Origin: Hofstenia miamia
Taxonomy: Eukaryota > Xenacoelomorpha > Acoela > Hofsteniidae
NCBI GenBank assembly: GCA_900660155.1
Contig: CABFPE010000131.1
Span: forward strand, 823,084-887,083
DNA: 64,000 bases
Direction: 5' to 3'
The translations under genes were made by a program, and so were the position numbers. The notes under the pieces are model-generated. The model was not told where the DNA came from and did not search any database. It was given only the letters and a program-made list of their open reading frames with translations. Below are positions 1 to 11,460 of the stretch, piece after piece (positions within the stretch are counted from its first letter, which is position 1; each line of letters begins with the position of its first letter).

Positions 1-420
1 TTTAGAAAGAGCATCAAAAATTCTACATGGCAATGTCAATCAAATTTTAATTTTCTTCAAGGGGGGTGTTAGTAATGAGGTGGGTTCAGGGTGGGTTCTT
101 TGGTATAAGTTAGACTGCAATTCGACTATAATAATCAATAAATATAAAAACAGAAACAACATAAACTTTGTCATTTCAACTATTTACTATTATTTATCAA
201 GTATTTAAACCTAATATAACAAGACACCAAATTCTTATGTAGATTCCATTTTGCATTTAAACAATTTCATGTTAAATTTACACATTAATTTTAAGAAAAA
301 TATGCTTACCTCAAATAATATCTAAAATTTTTTTTATTTTCAAGTAAAACACCCTTCTAGAAAAGGTTACTAGGTTATCTATATCCAGTTCAAATTAACT
401 TTAAAGATGATCAAATACCA

Positions 421-790
421 TTGATTACCAAGATGATTTTACAGTGTGAAATAGAAAGAGGGCATGAACCTGCTTTTCTCTTTTGTTATCTAAAGAAAGA
501 CAGGGAACATAATCTAAACAAGCACATAGACATTGTAATTAAAAAATACTTTGCTGAATACAAAAGTATGTACTGCTTTCATCCCACATCAGTGCGAAAA
601 TCCTGGCACACCTATATTCGCAGCATTAGTAAACAAATGAGTGCAAATGAAGAAAAAGCAGCACACTTTTGACAAACCGGACATTCACAAAATACGGCAC
701 AAAAGCAATATGAAGTGCCTTGCGAAAAAAACTGTTTTTGATTTCTATATAAAAGAAATAAAGAAAATACAAGCTAAAGGATATAAGAAA
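421..790 (+). pseudogene. tyrosine-recombinase-like C-terminal fragment, broken
   Basis: An 83-codon reading frame followed at once by related sequence shows the pattern of a tyrosine recombinase catalytic end: a His-Pro-Thr-Ser-Val-Arg segment, then a Thr-Gly-His-Ser segment, then a spaced Tyr. Such domains occur in Crypton DNA transposons and DIRS-type retroelements; the fragment is too short to choose between them. It is broken and has no recognisable partner genes. The first 420 bases show nothing I can assign. The family call is inference from motif spacing only. Confidence 0.33.
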
Positions 791-819
791 CCTAAAAATC
801 GTTAAGTGCTTTCATAGCA

Positions 820-1023
820 AAGCTGTAGCCACGGAGGGGCCAGGGGGGGCACGGCCCCTCGGGGAAAATCTGTGTCCCCCCTTAGAAAAATGTAAGTAGT
901 AGTGCCAAAAAAATATATAGAAGGGTCCCCCTTTGAACATTTAAAAACACACCACTAATCAGCTTTCAATATATCATTACGTCATAGGTGTGCCCCCTGG
1001 GGATTTGGTCTCGCTACAGGCTT
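820..1023. mobile_element. short GC-rich terminal-inverted-repeat element (MITE-like)
   Basis: A roughly 200-bp G/C-rich island in very AT-rich DNA. Its left end (CTGTAGCCACGG, then G-runs and GGGGGGGCAC) resembles the reverse complement of its right end (CTGTAGCGAGAC, then CCCCAGGGGGCAC). There is no coding capacity. This fits a non-autonomous DNA transposon, perhaps hAT-like. I could not find a clean target-site duplication. Confidence 0.35.
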
Positions 1024-1196
1024 GTTACATAGATAACTAAATACTAGGTGGATGTGAAACAGAATTTGATTTGTCTTGTTTTGTATCAAGTGGCGCCCAT
1101 TGGTTATTTCTAGGCACTTAATATCCCTCACTGACACTGCATTATATTCCACGCACAATTATCACTAAACTTATTCTTGATTTATTCGTAATTATC

Positions 1197-1283
1197 ATGC
1201 CACACTGTTGTGTATATAAATGCCGGTCAGGCTATGCTGGTCATAGCGAACTTCATAAGAAAGATGAACCTATTATGACATAA
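1197..1283 (+). pseudogene. THAP-like zinc-finger N-terminal fragment
   Basis: A 28-residue frame starts MPHCCVYKCRSGYAGHSE. The Cys spacing and the CRSGY motif resemble the start of THAP zinc fingers, as in P-element-type transposases and proteins derived from them. The frame closes after 28 residues, whereas a THAP domain is about 80-90 residues, so this is a fragment or a first exon. A P-like transposase remnant occurs elsewhere in the window (about 27.9-28.9 kb, minus strand), which shows the family is present. A single N follows at 1292. Confidence 0.33.
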
Positions 1284-1343
1284 TCCATCAANAAAAATAT
1301 GCACAATGTAACACAAAAAATTAGTTTTCGAAATTCTAAATCT

Positions 1344-1724
1344 ATGAGGCAACTTCTTTACCACTTCACTAGATAAGATTGATTAATAATAGAATTCTTT
1401 TTGAAATGTTAGGAGAAGGAATTATTAGTAGCATGGAAATTCCCAAAAGATAATGAAGCAATACAAGGATAGTGAAAGATCACGTTCTGGAAGAATTATT
1501 TTGTTCACCCAAAATCAAGCCGTTCAAACAAGAATATAAAAACTATCACTGCTTTGATTGAGAATGCTCTATCTTTATCTAAGTGCGTTTCTCATAAATT
1601 ACCTTACACTACAAACGCTAATTCAAATTGCAATTGCAAAAACTATCATGGAGAAAATCTGAGGCGAGAGTTGGAAAAAGGTGCTGTTAGGAAGTGAATC
1701 AGTGTTCACAAATATTTACATTGA
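1344..1724 (+). repeat. 381-bp exact direct repeat, copy 1
   Basis: I compared this stretch base by base with 3934-4314 and saw no difference over 381 bp. Outside those limits similarity stops. The intervening 2.2 kb is non-coding. A single N lies 52 bp upstream at 1292, so a contig-join duplication is possible, as is a recent insertion that duplicated its flank. Confidence 0.85.
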
Positions 1725-3933
1725 CCATGATAATATGACACTGGCCCGTAGGACCGCCGCGTCTGAAGGGCCTCCTTTTGTGGGTAGTCTGTTGAACCGT
1801 CATACATAGAAAAAATGCATGGAATATTTGGTAAATCCTATACTAAGAAGATATTGATATAACGGAGAGTACATTGTTTAAGCAACTTTTTGCGTAGATT
1901 ATTTTAAAAAAGGTTCCAGAAAACTCTACCACGCCGTTTTTTTGCTATGACGCATTTGTCGTCAAAAAATTCAAAAAAATCTTGGTTTTCCAACTTTGAG
2001 AGCCTACAGCGCCAAATGGTTTGAGAATTCATGCCTTAGCTCTTGACTAACTTTTGCCGCATAAACTAGAGCTACAAGAATATGTAAAAATTTTTCAAAA
2101 ATTCGAAAAAAAATTTTTTCAAAAAAAAATTAGTGAAGAAACCAAAAAATTTTTTGGTTGCAAAACAGGTCAATATGGGTACCATTCGAAAGCTCTTTTC
2201 CATGCGCATCTTTTTTCTAAAGGTCATATTGCGGCCCGTATAGTTAGTTTTCTTAATAATTGAGGTTGAAATTTTGAGGTATACCCAAAAATTCAATAAT
2301 TACGAATATTCGATCGCGATGGTATTTTTTTTAAGAAAAGTGCCAATCGTAAATATGCATTCGAAAGTACTTTTGAAGCGCTACATTCCTATCAAAAAAT
2401 TTTTCAATTCGGATAAAAACTGACTGAGCTAGGGCCTCCAGAAATCTGAAATTTTGAAAAAAAGTTTCGATTTTTAAAGTTTGTGAATTTTTAGCGTCGT
2501 CAATATTAAAGATATGACTTTCTTATATGAAGAAGAAATCTGCAGAATGAAAAGAGCTTTCGAATGAGCTATAGTATGCCAGAACGCGATAAAAATTACG
2601 CTTATTCTCGAAAACCGCACGAAGGGTACTCTTATCAGTTTTAAGCAATTGTAATGGGATGCACTTTGGAAATGCTACTTTTAAGGCATTTAAGCTACGA
2701 TCGCAAAAACTATGTTGTAGATTGCTCTGATATTTTAATACTACCTAGTACTATATGGTTTATCAATGCTATTAAATTTTCAAGTATCTCTTACATAGGG
2801 TTTTTGAGATTTAGCAGCAAATCTCTAGAAATATAGCTTTAAATTACATGTAATTTAGAAATCTTAAGCATGGAGCCTGATAAGCGTTTATAAATATGTT
2901 GATATATTATTTTTGCAATGTAGAACTATTCAATTCCTACTTCAAAATGTAAAAATTTTTGAAATTGGTTCAATATTGACCGAGCATTAGGGTCTCAAAT
3001 TTGGTTAGTTGGTTAAAATTGCATAAAAATTACGGCCTTTCAAAATGTTAAAAATTCTAGCGCCTTTATTATTATAAATATGTATTGATTGTTTATATTC
3101 AATACTTGCGCTATAAAATTTTCTAGAGAATGGTGAAAAAAATTTCAAATTCGGATCATTATTGACTTGACAACAATGATTTTAACATTTGGGATTTCTG
3201 AAAATTATGGAATTTATTGAAATATCTTACAATTACACTGCTATAGTCTATGAATTTTACATGAAATCACTGTCAATATGGTATGATAAATTCAAGTAAC
3301 CTATTTGCAAATTAACTATATGCATTTCCATAATATATGAATCTCTAGAACCTCTATGATGATGATACATTGTCATTTTAGGCAGAAATTTCACTATCAA
3401 TTATGGTAAACAATACAATTTTTTCATCTGAGGGAATCTGAAGGATTCTTGAAGATGTAAAAATTGTCACAAGATATGTAAATACTAAGAACCCCATCCT
3501 TTCCCAGGCTTTGCCTGGCATCCTCAATATTAATTATCCAATAATTTAACTAATATATTCTTAACTTCAATCACTCTTCACACATTAACTTGAACTATTA
3601 TCTATATTTTAGTCATTCTTCAGTAATCTAAACCACGAAAATCCTTAAGATCACCTCAATGATCCCAACTTAGAATAATTCAACTCCAAATAAACTTCAA
3701 CAATAAATTAACTATTGCATTATCTCTTCAAACATATTAAAATTAATTTTATAACATTTCCAACTTACTTCAACAACAATTTACCAATGATCACAAAAAT
3801 TAATGATGATGATGATCCTTACTGATCCTATTGTACTCCATCAACAAAATCTAAATTCTTATCTCCAAATACAATTGAAGAAAATAAATAATTACTATTT
3901 TTGTGCCACAGGCCCCCTCAAAAGCATCCCTAG
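1725..3933. other. non-coding AT-rich spacer between the 381-bp repeats
   Basis: No credible gene. Short frames here overlap on both strands and are made of A/T runs. The left edge has a G/C-rich patch (ACTGGCCCGTAGGACCGCCG) and the right edge a GGCCCCCTC patch, which could be the ends of an inserted non-autonomous element. The two ends do not match well enough to call inverted repeats. Confidence 0.4.
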
Positions 3934-4314
3934 ATGAGGCAACTTCTTTACCACTTCACTAGATAAGATTGATTAATAATAGAATTCTTTTTGAAATGTT
4001 AGGAGAAGGAATTATTAGTAGCATGGAAATTCCCAAAAGATAATGAAGCAATACAAGGATAGTGAAAGATCACGTTCTGGAAGAATTATTTTGTTCACCC
4101 AAAATCAAGCCGTTCAAACAAGAATATAAAAACTATCACTGCTTTGATTGAGAATGCTCTATCTTTATCTAAGTGCGTTTCTCATAAATTACCTTACACT
4201 ACAAACGCTAATTCAAATTGCAATTGCAAAAACTATCATGGAGAAAATCTGAGGCGAGAGTTGGAAAAAGGTGCTGTTAGGAAGTGAATCAGTGTTCACA
4301 AATATTTACATTGA
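3934..4314 (+). repeat. 381-bp exact direct repeat, copy 2
   Basis: Identical by eye to 1344-1724. The sequence that follows (4315 onward) differs from what follows copy 1. Confidence 0.85.
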
Positions 4315-5315
4315 ATTTTTAGATTAATTACTCAACAAACTACACTATACATCATGCATGATAATGGTCGGATACAGCCTCAGAATTCATAGTGGACAAC
4401 AATGTTGACAGAGCTTCGCAGTTTCCCTACTCTGCTAGCATGAATTTAATTGATAGACTTTTTTTGAACACAAAAATTGGAAATGACAAAAGCAGAAAGA
4501 CTAATCACGAAGAACTTTTTGAAGGATATCTCGGTAGAATAAGAAAAAGTTATTTGAAAAATTATCTTGACAAATGAAGAAATGATCTTTAGATAGAAAG
4601 CAACCCTGTTACTAGTAATTTACCCTGCCTAAGAAACTAATGCTATGCTACATGTCTATATTTCGTTGTTAAAATAATTAAAGAAGGGAACTCTCGTCAC
4701 ACTTCATTTAGTATTTTGATTTTAATAAGCGCATGCCTCTGCTAACTGCGAATTTAAACTAAGTTAGTATTTAATGCATACTATTAGCTGTTTGGCAACT
4801 TTAATGAACCGTACATACATAGTAAATTACGTAACATTAAATTATATGTAACAGTAGTATTACAGGACTTCAAATTTCTGAACTAATTATCGCTTTAACA
4901 TCGAACGTTTCTATTGACTCGGCCAAACAACGGCTAACCCGTGCTGAGATGACGTTGTCATTTTTGAAAGTAAGCTGATAGAATAATTATCGTTGCAATT
5001 ATGATGATGTTCAATGAGACCCTTCAGGTGAAAGTATTATGTATTTCTAAACAATAAAAAGGCAGCAGTTGTAAAGCAAATAAACTGTCATGTTGTATTC
5101 AATAAGGCACTGGACTACAGCTACTTTGACTTAGTTCTCATGTAATTATTGACATTAGCTGACGACGCTAACGATAGCTATTATTCATTCATCCTCAATA
5201 CCTATTAAAAATATAATAGAAAAATATTTGTAATAACTTTGTAATAAGTATGAAACACTTTAGATATAATCTAGTATTTCTTTTTTAACCGTTCTAAAAC
5301 ACTTTTGTTATTCTC
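4315..5315. other. unassigned intergenic stretch with one small frame
   Basis: It contains a 61-codon plus-strand frame at 4392-4577, rich in Lys and Asn, that follows the 381-bp repeat. It may be a transposase remnant but has no motif I recognise. The rest shows nothing I can support. Confidence 0.3.
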
Positions 5316-5496
5316 CATACTTGGAGGAGTTAGAATTGCCGAAGTGGGAAAGACGGTAATATGGAAACCTGCATTGCTAGGAACAGCTAGAATCATGAAG
5401 AAAGTTCTCATCTCATTGGTGAGTTCCCTAGTTGAGAGACGCACCAGCATGAAGTTGTGAGAAGGAATGAGTTCTCATAATGATAATAATAATAAT
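5316..5496 (+). mobile_element. R4/Dong-like LINE 3'-end fragment
   Basis: The conceptual translation contains YLEELELPKW and, after a frame change, PALLGTARIMKKVL. These match the C-terminal end of the better preserved LINE at 37109-38413 (YLEELGVSKWGG and AALLGTARVLRKAL). The 3' UTR is shared (TGAGTTCCC..GTTGAGAG..ACCAGCATGAAGTTGTGA) and the fragment ends in a (TAA)n run at about 5478-5496. It is a decayed, 5'-truncated copy of the same family. Confidence 0.6.
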
Positions 5497-6339
5497 CATC
5501 ATCATCTATTTCTATGCCGGCATGCACCGAATGATTGTCCAAATGCTAAGCTAAGAAGTTAAGCATGCAGCCTTGATGAAAAAATGGCTGTCATTTGCCA
5601 TTAATATTTGCGGGCTGAAAACTTTTAATAATGTTATAGATAACATTGATTGCGTATACTTTCTTCATACATTAATCAATAGAAGAAATTAAAGACAAAT
5701 GTGAAATTTGAAAAGAAGATGATTTATTGTTTAACCTAAAGAGCCTCAAATTCCATGAAAATTGAGAAATAAATTTGAAATTTTACGAGAATTCTCCAGT
5801 GATCCATCATTATATTTCTAGAAATTTGACTAAGTCAATGCTATAACTAGCATGGATAAATATATATACAAAAAGCTTTGTTAAAACTAGTTAATAAATA
5901 TATTTGTTATAATTGTAATACATCAGGGAAAACTAAGCAACATCTTGGAACAAGAAATAATGAACACCTAAAGGTCATTTAAATTCGGATATTTTTTATC
6001 CATTTCCATCAAACTAAGATAAATTTAAAATTTTAATAAGAACAGAATATTATAGAATTGCAGAATTTTTATAAAACAAACAAGAAGAAGTAAATTATAT
6101 AAATATAATTTAATTGTATGTAGTAGTTTAGTTACATGTAAATTGATCTACCCATGGTCATGAAGTAGCGCATATTTTGCAAACTGTTTATGATGGTAAC
6201 ACATTAAAATCGATATTTATAACTGTGGTTAAATTCAAATAATACACACCCATACATATATAAATACATACATTTCGCTGATTACCTATAGTAACTTTTC
6301 ACAATCAGTAAAATCTCAATTATATTTTTGCATTGAGGA
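5497..6339. other. unassigned AT-rich stretch
   Basis: Just after the LINE tail there is a short ATC run and a palindromic patch (TATGCCGGCATGCA). The rest is AT-rich with no coding signal and no repeat I can name. Confidence 0.4.
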
Positions 6340-6645
6340 TAGTGGTGTGCGGGCCGGCCCGATTCCCACTGGCGACTCGTGGGCCGCGGGCTCGGGTGGG
6401 CTAAAACTTCAACGGGCTGGCATAGAGAAGAAAAGATAAAAGTATTGTAAGTCTATTCTGTTTACTATATCTCAAAACACAAAATCTCTGTTTACAATTT
6501 TGTTTGCTATATCTCAAATCTACCACAGGTAAATTTAACAGCTGATAGTAATGGGCCACGGGCAAGCTAAAACTTTAACGAGTGGGCTCAGTGTTCAACA
6601 GCGGGCGGGCTCAGGGCCGGAAAATGGGCAGGCCGCACATTACTA
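6340..6645. mobile_element. hAT-type MITE with perfect 8-bp target duplication
   Basis: The left end TAGTGGTGTGCGGGCCGGCC and the reverse complement of the right end TAGTAATGTGCGGCCTGCCC form imperfect terminal inverted repeats. Both flanks carry the same 8 bp, ATTGAGGA (6332-6339 and 6646-6653). An 8-bp target duplication is the hallmark of hAT transposition. The 306-bp interior is G/C-rich near both ends and non-coding, so it depends on a transposase encoded elsewhere. A partial copy at 7352-7566 belongs to the assembly duplication described separately. Confidence 0.85.
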
Positions 6646-7175
6646 ATTGAGGAGCCATATTTTATTCCAATCTTGGGATATGTTGCATCTACAGAATACT
6701 AGTCTTGCTGCTTCATGTTCAATTTTCAGGGGGATTGCCTCTAGCCTGTTCCAGAAACATAAGCAAAAAATCCCTTAAAATGTAAGCCGTAGGGTTCATT
6801 TGATTTCCACTAATAGAATTTGGGCTTAAGAGAATGGGAAAAACTTTGTAAAATTTCAACAAATCTAGATGCCTTTTGCCAATTTTTTTAATTTTCAGAA
6901 ACTGTGTGCATTGTAATTTGGAATCATATTTTCATGCCGAATTTGACCAATCTCTATATCAGGTCATGTCGAAAATGCCAATATCAATCGGAATAGTCCA
7001 ATTTTGGTACAGTTTATTATCAGTATCAATAAACTACATATTTATAACGTGAAAATTTGTAAAGACGAGTGTAAGGTTAAATGTCATTTAAAAATTTAAA
7101 CTGGCGTCCGAGCTGTACTGTATAAATGAGACGACATTTATATATATATATATATATATATTCTTGATTTGGAAT
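6431..7175 (+). repeat. about 745-bp segment duplicated downstream, copy 1
   Basis: It runs from inside the hAT MITE to just past a (TA)n run at 7139-7160. It matches 7352-8094 apart from a 2-bp difference in TA-run length. Confidence 0.85.
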
Positions 7176-7351
7176 ATTTTAGTGATTTTTTATCACATAA
7201 ACCACTATAAAAATGAAAAAATGAAAAAAAATTTTTGATAGGGCTAAGACATTTTATACATCAATTGACTCCTTGTAAAAGGGATATTTTTAACAAAAAA
7301 CAAAAATATATATGAAAAAATTAGAAGGCAGCAATATATATATATATATAN

Positions 7352-8094
7352 AAAAGATAAAAGTATTGTAAGTCTATTCTGTTTACTATATCTCAAAACA
7401 CAAAATCTCTGTTTACAATTTTGTTTGCTATATCTCAAATCTACCACAGGTAAATTTAACAGCTGATAGTAATGGGCCACGGGCAAGCTAAAACTTTAAC
7501 GAGTGGGCTCAGTGTTCAACAGCGGGCGGGCTCAGGGCCGGAAAATGGGCAGGCCGCACATTACTAATTGAGGAGCCATATTTTATTCCAATCTTGGGAT
7601 ATGTTGCATCTACAGAATACTAGTCTTGCTGCTTCATGTTCAATTTTCAGGGGGATTGCCTCTAGCCTGTTCCAGAAACATAAGCAAAAAATCCCTTAAA
7701 ATGTAAGCCGTAGGGTTCATTTGATTTCCACTAATAGAATTTGGGCTTAAGAGAATGGGAAAAACTTTGTAAAATTTCAACAAATCTAGATGCCTTTTGC
7801 CAATTTTTTTAATTTTCAGAAACTGTGTGCATTGTAATTTGGAATCATATTTTCATGCCGAATTTGACCAATCTCTATATCAGGTCATGTCGAAAATGCC
7901 AATATCAATCGGAATAGTCCAATTTTGGTACAGTTTATTATCAGTATCAATAAACTACATATTTATAACGTGAAAATTTGTAAAGACGAGTGTAAGGTTA
8001 AATGTCATTTAAAAATTTAAACTGGCGTCCGAGCTGTACTGTATAAATGAGACGACATTTATATATATATATATATATATTCTTGATTTGGAAT
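7352..8094 (+). repeat. copy 2 of the 745-bp segment, flanked by single Ns
   Basis: This copy lies exactly between single N characters at 7351 and 8095 and is essentially identical to 6431-7175. A segment bounded on both sides by contig-join marks and identical to its neighbour is most simply an assembly duplication (an unmerged contig end or the other haplotype). Confidence 0.8.
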
Positions 8095-8128
8095 NAAGAA
8101 AGCATATTAGTGATGATGAAAAACTTAC

Positions 8129-8935
8129 TGTTAAATGAATAAGTGTTCTTGTTTTTTTATCTATCGCATTTTCTTTTTGAGACTTCTCCATCCAGATATA
8201 CATTCCACAGTTAACGGGCCAAGATTTCGCCATTTTGCCTATTCCTAAATATTGTGCTGATAGCTTGCCAATGACGTATATCAAACGGCCTTCTGCAAAA
8301 ACTTTTTGGGCAAGTGCTGCATCAAGTTCGTCACTGTTTGGTAGAAATGTACAAACAAAATTAGGTGCTTCCCATGTAATTTGCTGATGAAATGTTACGG
8401 CGAAGGGAGATTGCCTTTCTTTTCTGAGTTTTACCATAGAAAGGAATGCACTTGCGGATACACAGCAAGTTCGGCTTTTTTTCTTCCGCGGTTGAAGCAC
8501 CTTAGTCTCTGAAGATTTTTGGTTGGTGCCTTTTGCTTCAATCAAATTTTCATTAGGAATTTCAGATAACTTTGATCTTCCTATTGCAACACTCTCTGCT
8601 TCTTCACTGACATTTCTTTCAGTTTTTGGATAGTTCTTATATATTTCAGGCAAGACAGATGTATTTGACCTGTTTGTTATTGCAATTCGTTTTGAGAACT
8701 TCGTCTTTTGAGAGCGCCTTCTTCTTGAAGAAAATTCATTCTCCAATTTCTGTAATTTTACGTCCAAATTTTTAATTGATTGTACCATATCCTGTTTTTG
8801 CTTTTCAGATGCTTTCTTTAAGTGAGAGTGAAAAAGCTCTTCTTGATTTTGAACAGTATCTGCATTTTGGTTTTTATCATTTGAAGTTATATTATTGGTT
8901 TCATGCTTGACAGAAGATTGAGGGTTGTATTTCAT
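8129..8935 (-). CDS. 5' coding exon of an unrecognised gene (partial)
   Basis: A 269-codon open exon starts with ATG at 8935 and ends at a consensus splice donor (GTAAGT, read 8128 to 8123), leaving the reading phase at a codon boundary. Residues about 35-70 (LKKASEKQKQDMVQSIKN..) are charged and likely a coiled coil. Residues about 70-160 are Arg/Lys/Ser-rich and look disordered. From about 165 a more folded-looking part includes PFAVTFHQQITWEAPNF and GMYIWMEK. I do not recognise the family and assign no function. Downstream exons should lie at lower coordinates but are hidden by the N joins at 8095 and 7351. The composition is far more gene-like than its surroundings. It could also be an orphan or a decaying gene. 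Confidence 0.6.
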
Positions 8936-10399
8936 TATTTATACCATGTCGTCAAAATATGCTACTAAATTCTTGTAATTTACAGCGTCGTCAATCGTGT
9001 GTTATTGCGCTAATGTGTTGTCTTTCACACAAGCCAAAAACAAATCAAGAACTAAATGCGCGCATCAATTTATTTAGATTTTGCTAATTGATTCGCAAAT
9101 TAAGTTTTTAAGTATGGAATTTCCTATTTTTGATAATAAGTAGTATAAATATTCTCACATTGTGTTCTACTTTCACGATTAATGTTAAAGATTGCGCATT
9201 TAAACAGTTTTGTTTTTGTGTACAAACTGTATGCTTAAAGTTCAAACCAATTTCAGTATGATTCGGATTGTGTTAAAAACCATCTCAAATGTGAGTTATT
9301 ATAATATTAGAATTTTCTAGCTATTATCACAGTATTAAAGGAAATCTATATTCCCCAAGATTTCAAAGACAAATTTACTTAATCATTTTTTTTAAAATAC
9401 ACTTGTATATTATTGATTTCAATTATATATTATTAATATTTCTTTAGAACTTTGCTTAGACTCTTTGTGTAAATTGAGTTTTCCTATTTTGCTTTGGATT
9501 ACGACTGAGCATGTACAAGACGCGATTGAAAATTCAGTTTGCTATTCATTGTAAATTTTATACGTTGAAAAATCTCATGACAGAGGGCTCCCAGCTGCCA
9601 GGGATTTTATATTATATGTATTAATTGCAAATTGGTCCTTCTCAATCCTTTGCTATGATAAATTTATTTTTTCTCATTGTCAAGGTAATTGAGGTTAATA
9701 CCATTACCCTCCCCAAAGTTTTTTTAATTTTGTGTTACATCAACAAGTAATATTAATTTATTATGGCAAAAATAGGGAGATCCACTATATGATATAATAA
9801 AGAATAATATTACTCATACATAAATTTTCGGCAACTATGAAGTCCGTTACATGAATTTTTTTTATAGTCAATGCACGCAAAGTTTGTTTCTATTAAATTT
9901 TGATGTATAAGTTTATTAACATTCAAATAATGCAACGATTTGGCTAGTAAACAATGTTTTAATCAGTTGGCGCCCTTCTCTAATTTTGGGCTTAAACTTG
10001 ATTTCTGGTCTAACAATGACAATAAACTTTAATGAATTTTGGTTGTCCTGGTTATAGTATGGGGTTAGCTAATATGGCCGTACGTAGGCAAGGGTAGCTT
10101 ACACGTGAAATTTGAAAATTCACTTTTAGTTCAGCTAACTTGATGAATTTTTATTTCATTTTTTAATATTTTTGGATGGGAAATAATAATGTTATAGGAC
10201 GCACATTATGTATATATATATATATATATATATATTTATGTGTGTCATTAACAGAAAACAAAACACACAAATGCATAGGAAGTATTTAATAGTAGATACT
10301 TGAGAAAATTTATCTAAGTTCCATCTCTATTAGTATTTTTGTCAATATAACCACCAGACAAATTTGAGAATGAAATACTTAAAGATTAATTTCAATGGA
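8936..10399. other. intergenic, nothing recognised
   Basis: AT-rich sequence upstream of the minus-strand exon; any promoter for that gene would be at about 8.94-9.3 kb, but I see no defined element. A (TA)n microsatellite lies at about 10211-10235. Confidence 0.4.
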
Positions 10400-11460
10400 T
10401 AATAATCTTGAAAATACAAAAGATTTCCTTCATAAGTTAAGCAACGAAACTCCATTATTAAAACTTTCTGAGAGTAATGAATATCTTAGATATAAAATCG
10501 CTTTTCACCAATATTCCTAGTAAGGAAACTATAAATCACTTTATAAATATAACACCAGAAAAAAATTTACCAATGAATCATAAGAGCTTAAGGCCACTTT
10601 TGACAATTTGACTATTGTCTGAACGAATACCCATTTCATTTCCAATGGTAAAATCTATAAACAAATTAATGGGATTGCAATGAGGTCACCACTGGGAGCA
10701 ACTATGGCAAATTTTTGCTTAGATATCATTGAAAGACAATTTAAAAATGAAGCATTTTCCGTTATATTATTCTCACTATGTGGATGACATATTTTGCATA
10801 CTTAAATCTGAAGGTATTGTAAAATTGTTTCATTCCAAGATTAACAACATATTACAAACAATAAAATTTATAATAGAAAATGAAGAAAATAATAGGTTGA
10901 AATTTCTAAGTATATCATCTACAACATCAGGAAAAATTAAATTTGAATACCATAAGAAATTAAGTAACACAGGGCTTTACTTACCTTGCAACTTTGATTG
11001 TAGTCCTCAACATAAATCAACACTATTAGAACCTTATTGAACCAAACTTATATAACATCATCCAATTAAAGAAGCTTAACAGCAATAAATGAATAAATAA
11101 TTACTATTCTTACAAAAACGGATATCCATATAAACGTTTAAGGAAAGAAATTTATAAAGTATTTAATCAAGAAAGGAAATTGAAAAAATAGTTACCGGAC
11201 GACATCTATTGGAAGGTGCTATACATCGAAAGAAATTGTATGTACCTCAAGATGAAATTTTATGACATTTTATAAAATAAAGACTTCCTTTCATTGTATT
11301 TGGCATCAGTCGTATACAAATATCAATGTGATTAGTATGATGACTCATACATCAGTCAGACCAAAAGACGTACAGTTGTAAGAATCAAAGAACATAGAGG
11401 AGCCACCTAAGATCAGAAATATTCTGCCATCAACATCAAAAGAGAAATGAGCATTTAAAA
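10400..11460 (+). mobile_element. Penelope-like element, decayed fragment
   Basis: Spread over several frames, the plus strand encodes pieces of a Penelope-like reverse transcriptase: NILDIKSLFTNIPSKE, then YKQINGIAM..SPLGATMANF, then YYSHYVDDIFCIL with the YVDD catalytic motif. A GIY-YIG endonuclease remnant follows at about 11.3 kb (VVYKYQCD..DDSYIS and RIKEHRG). The order RT then GIY-YIG is diagnostic of the family. It is interrupted many times, lacks both ends, and is older than the copy at 18.5-19.6 kb. A (TA)n run at about 11475-11497 lies at its 3' side. Confidence 0.75.

Noticed and set aside
2054-2296. Opposed frames of about 70 codons on both strands
   Set aside because: Low-complexity A/T runs; no motif on either strand.
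8009-8128. Extension of the minus-strand exon to a 308-codon frame
   Set aside because: The last part lies beyond a strong GTAAGT donor, crosses an N and runs into a TA microsatellite.
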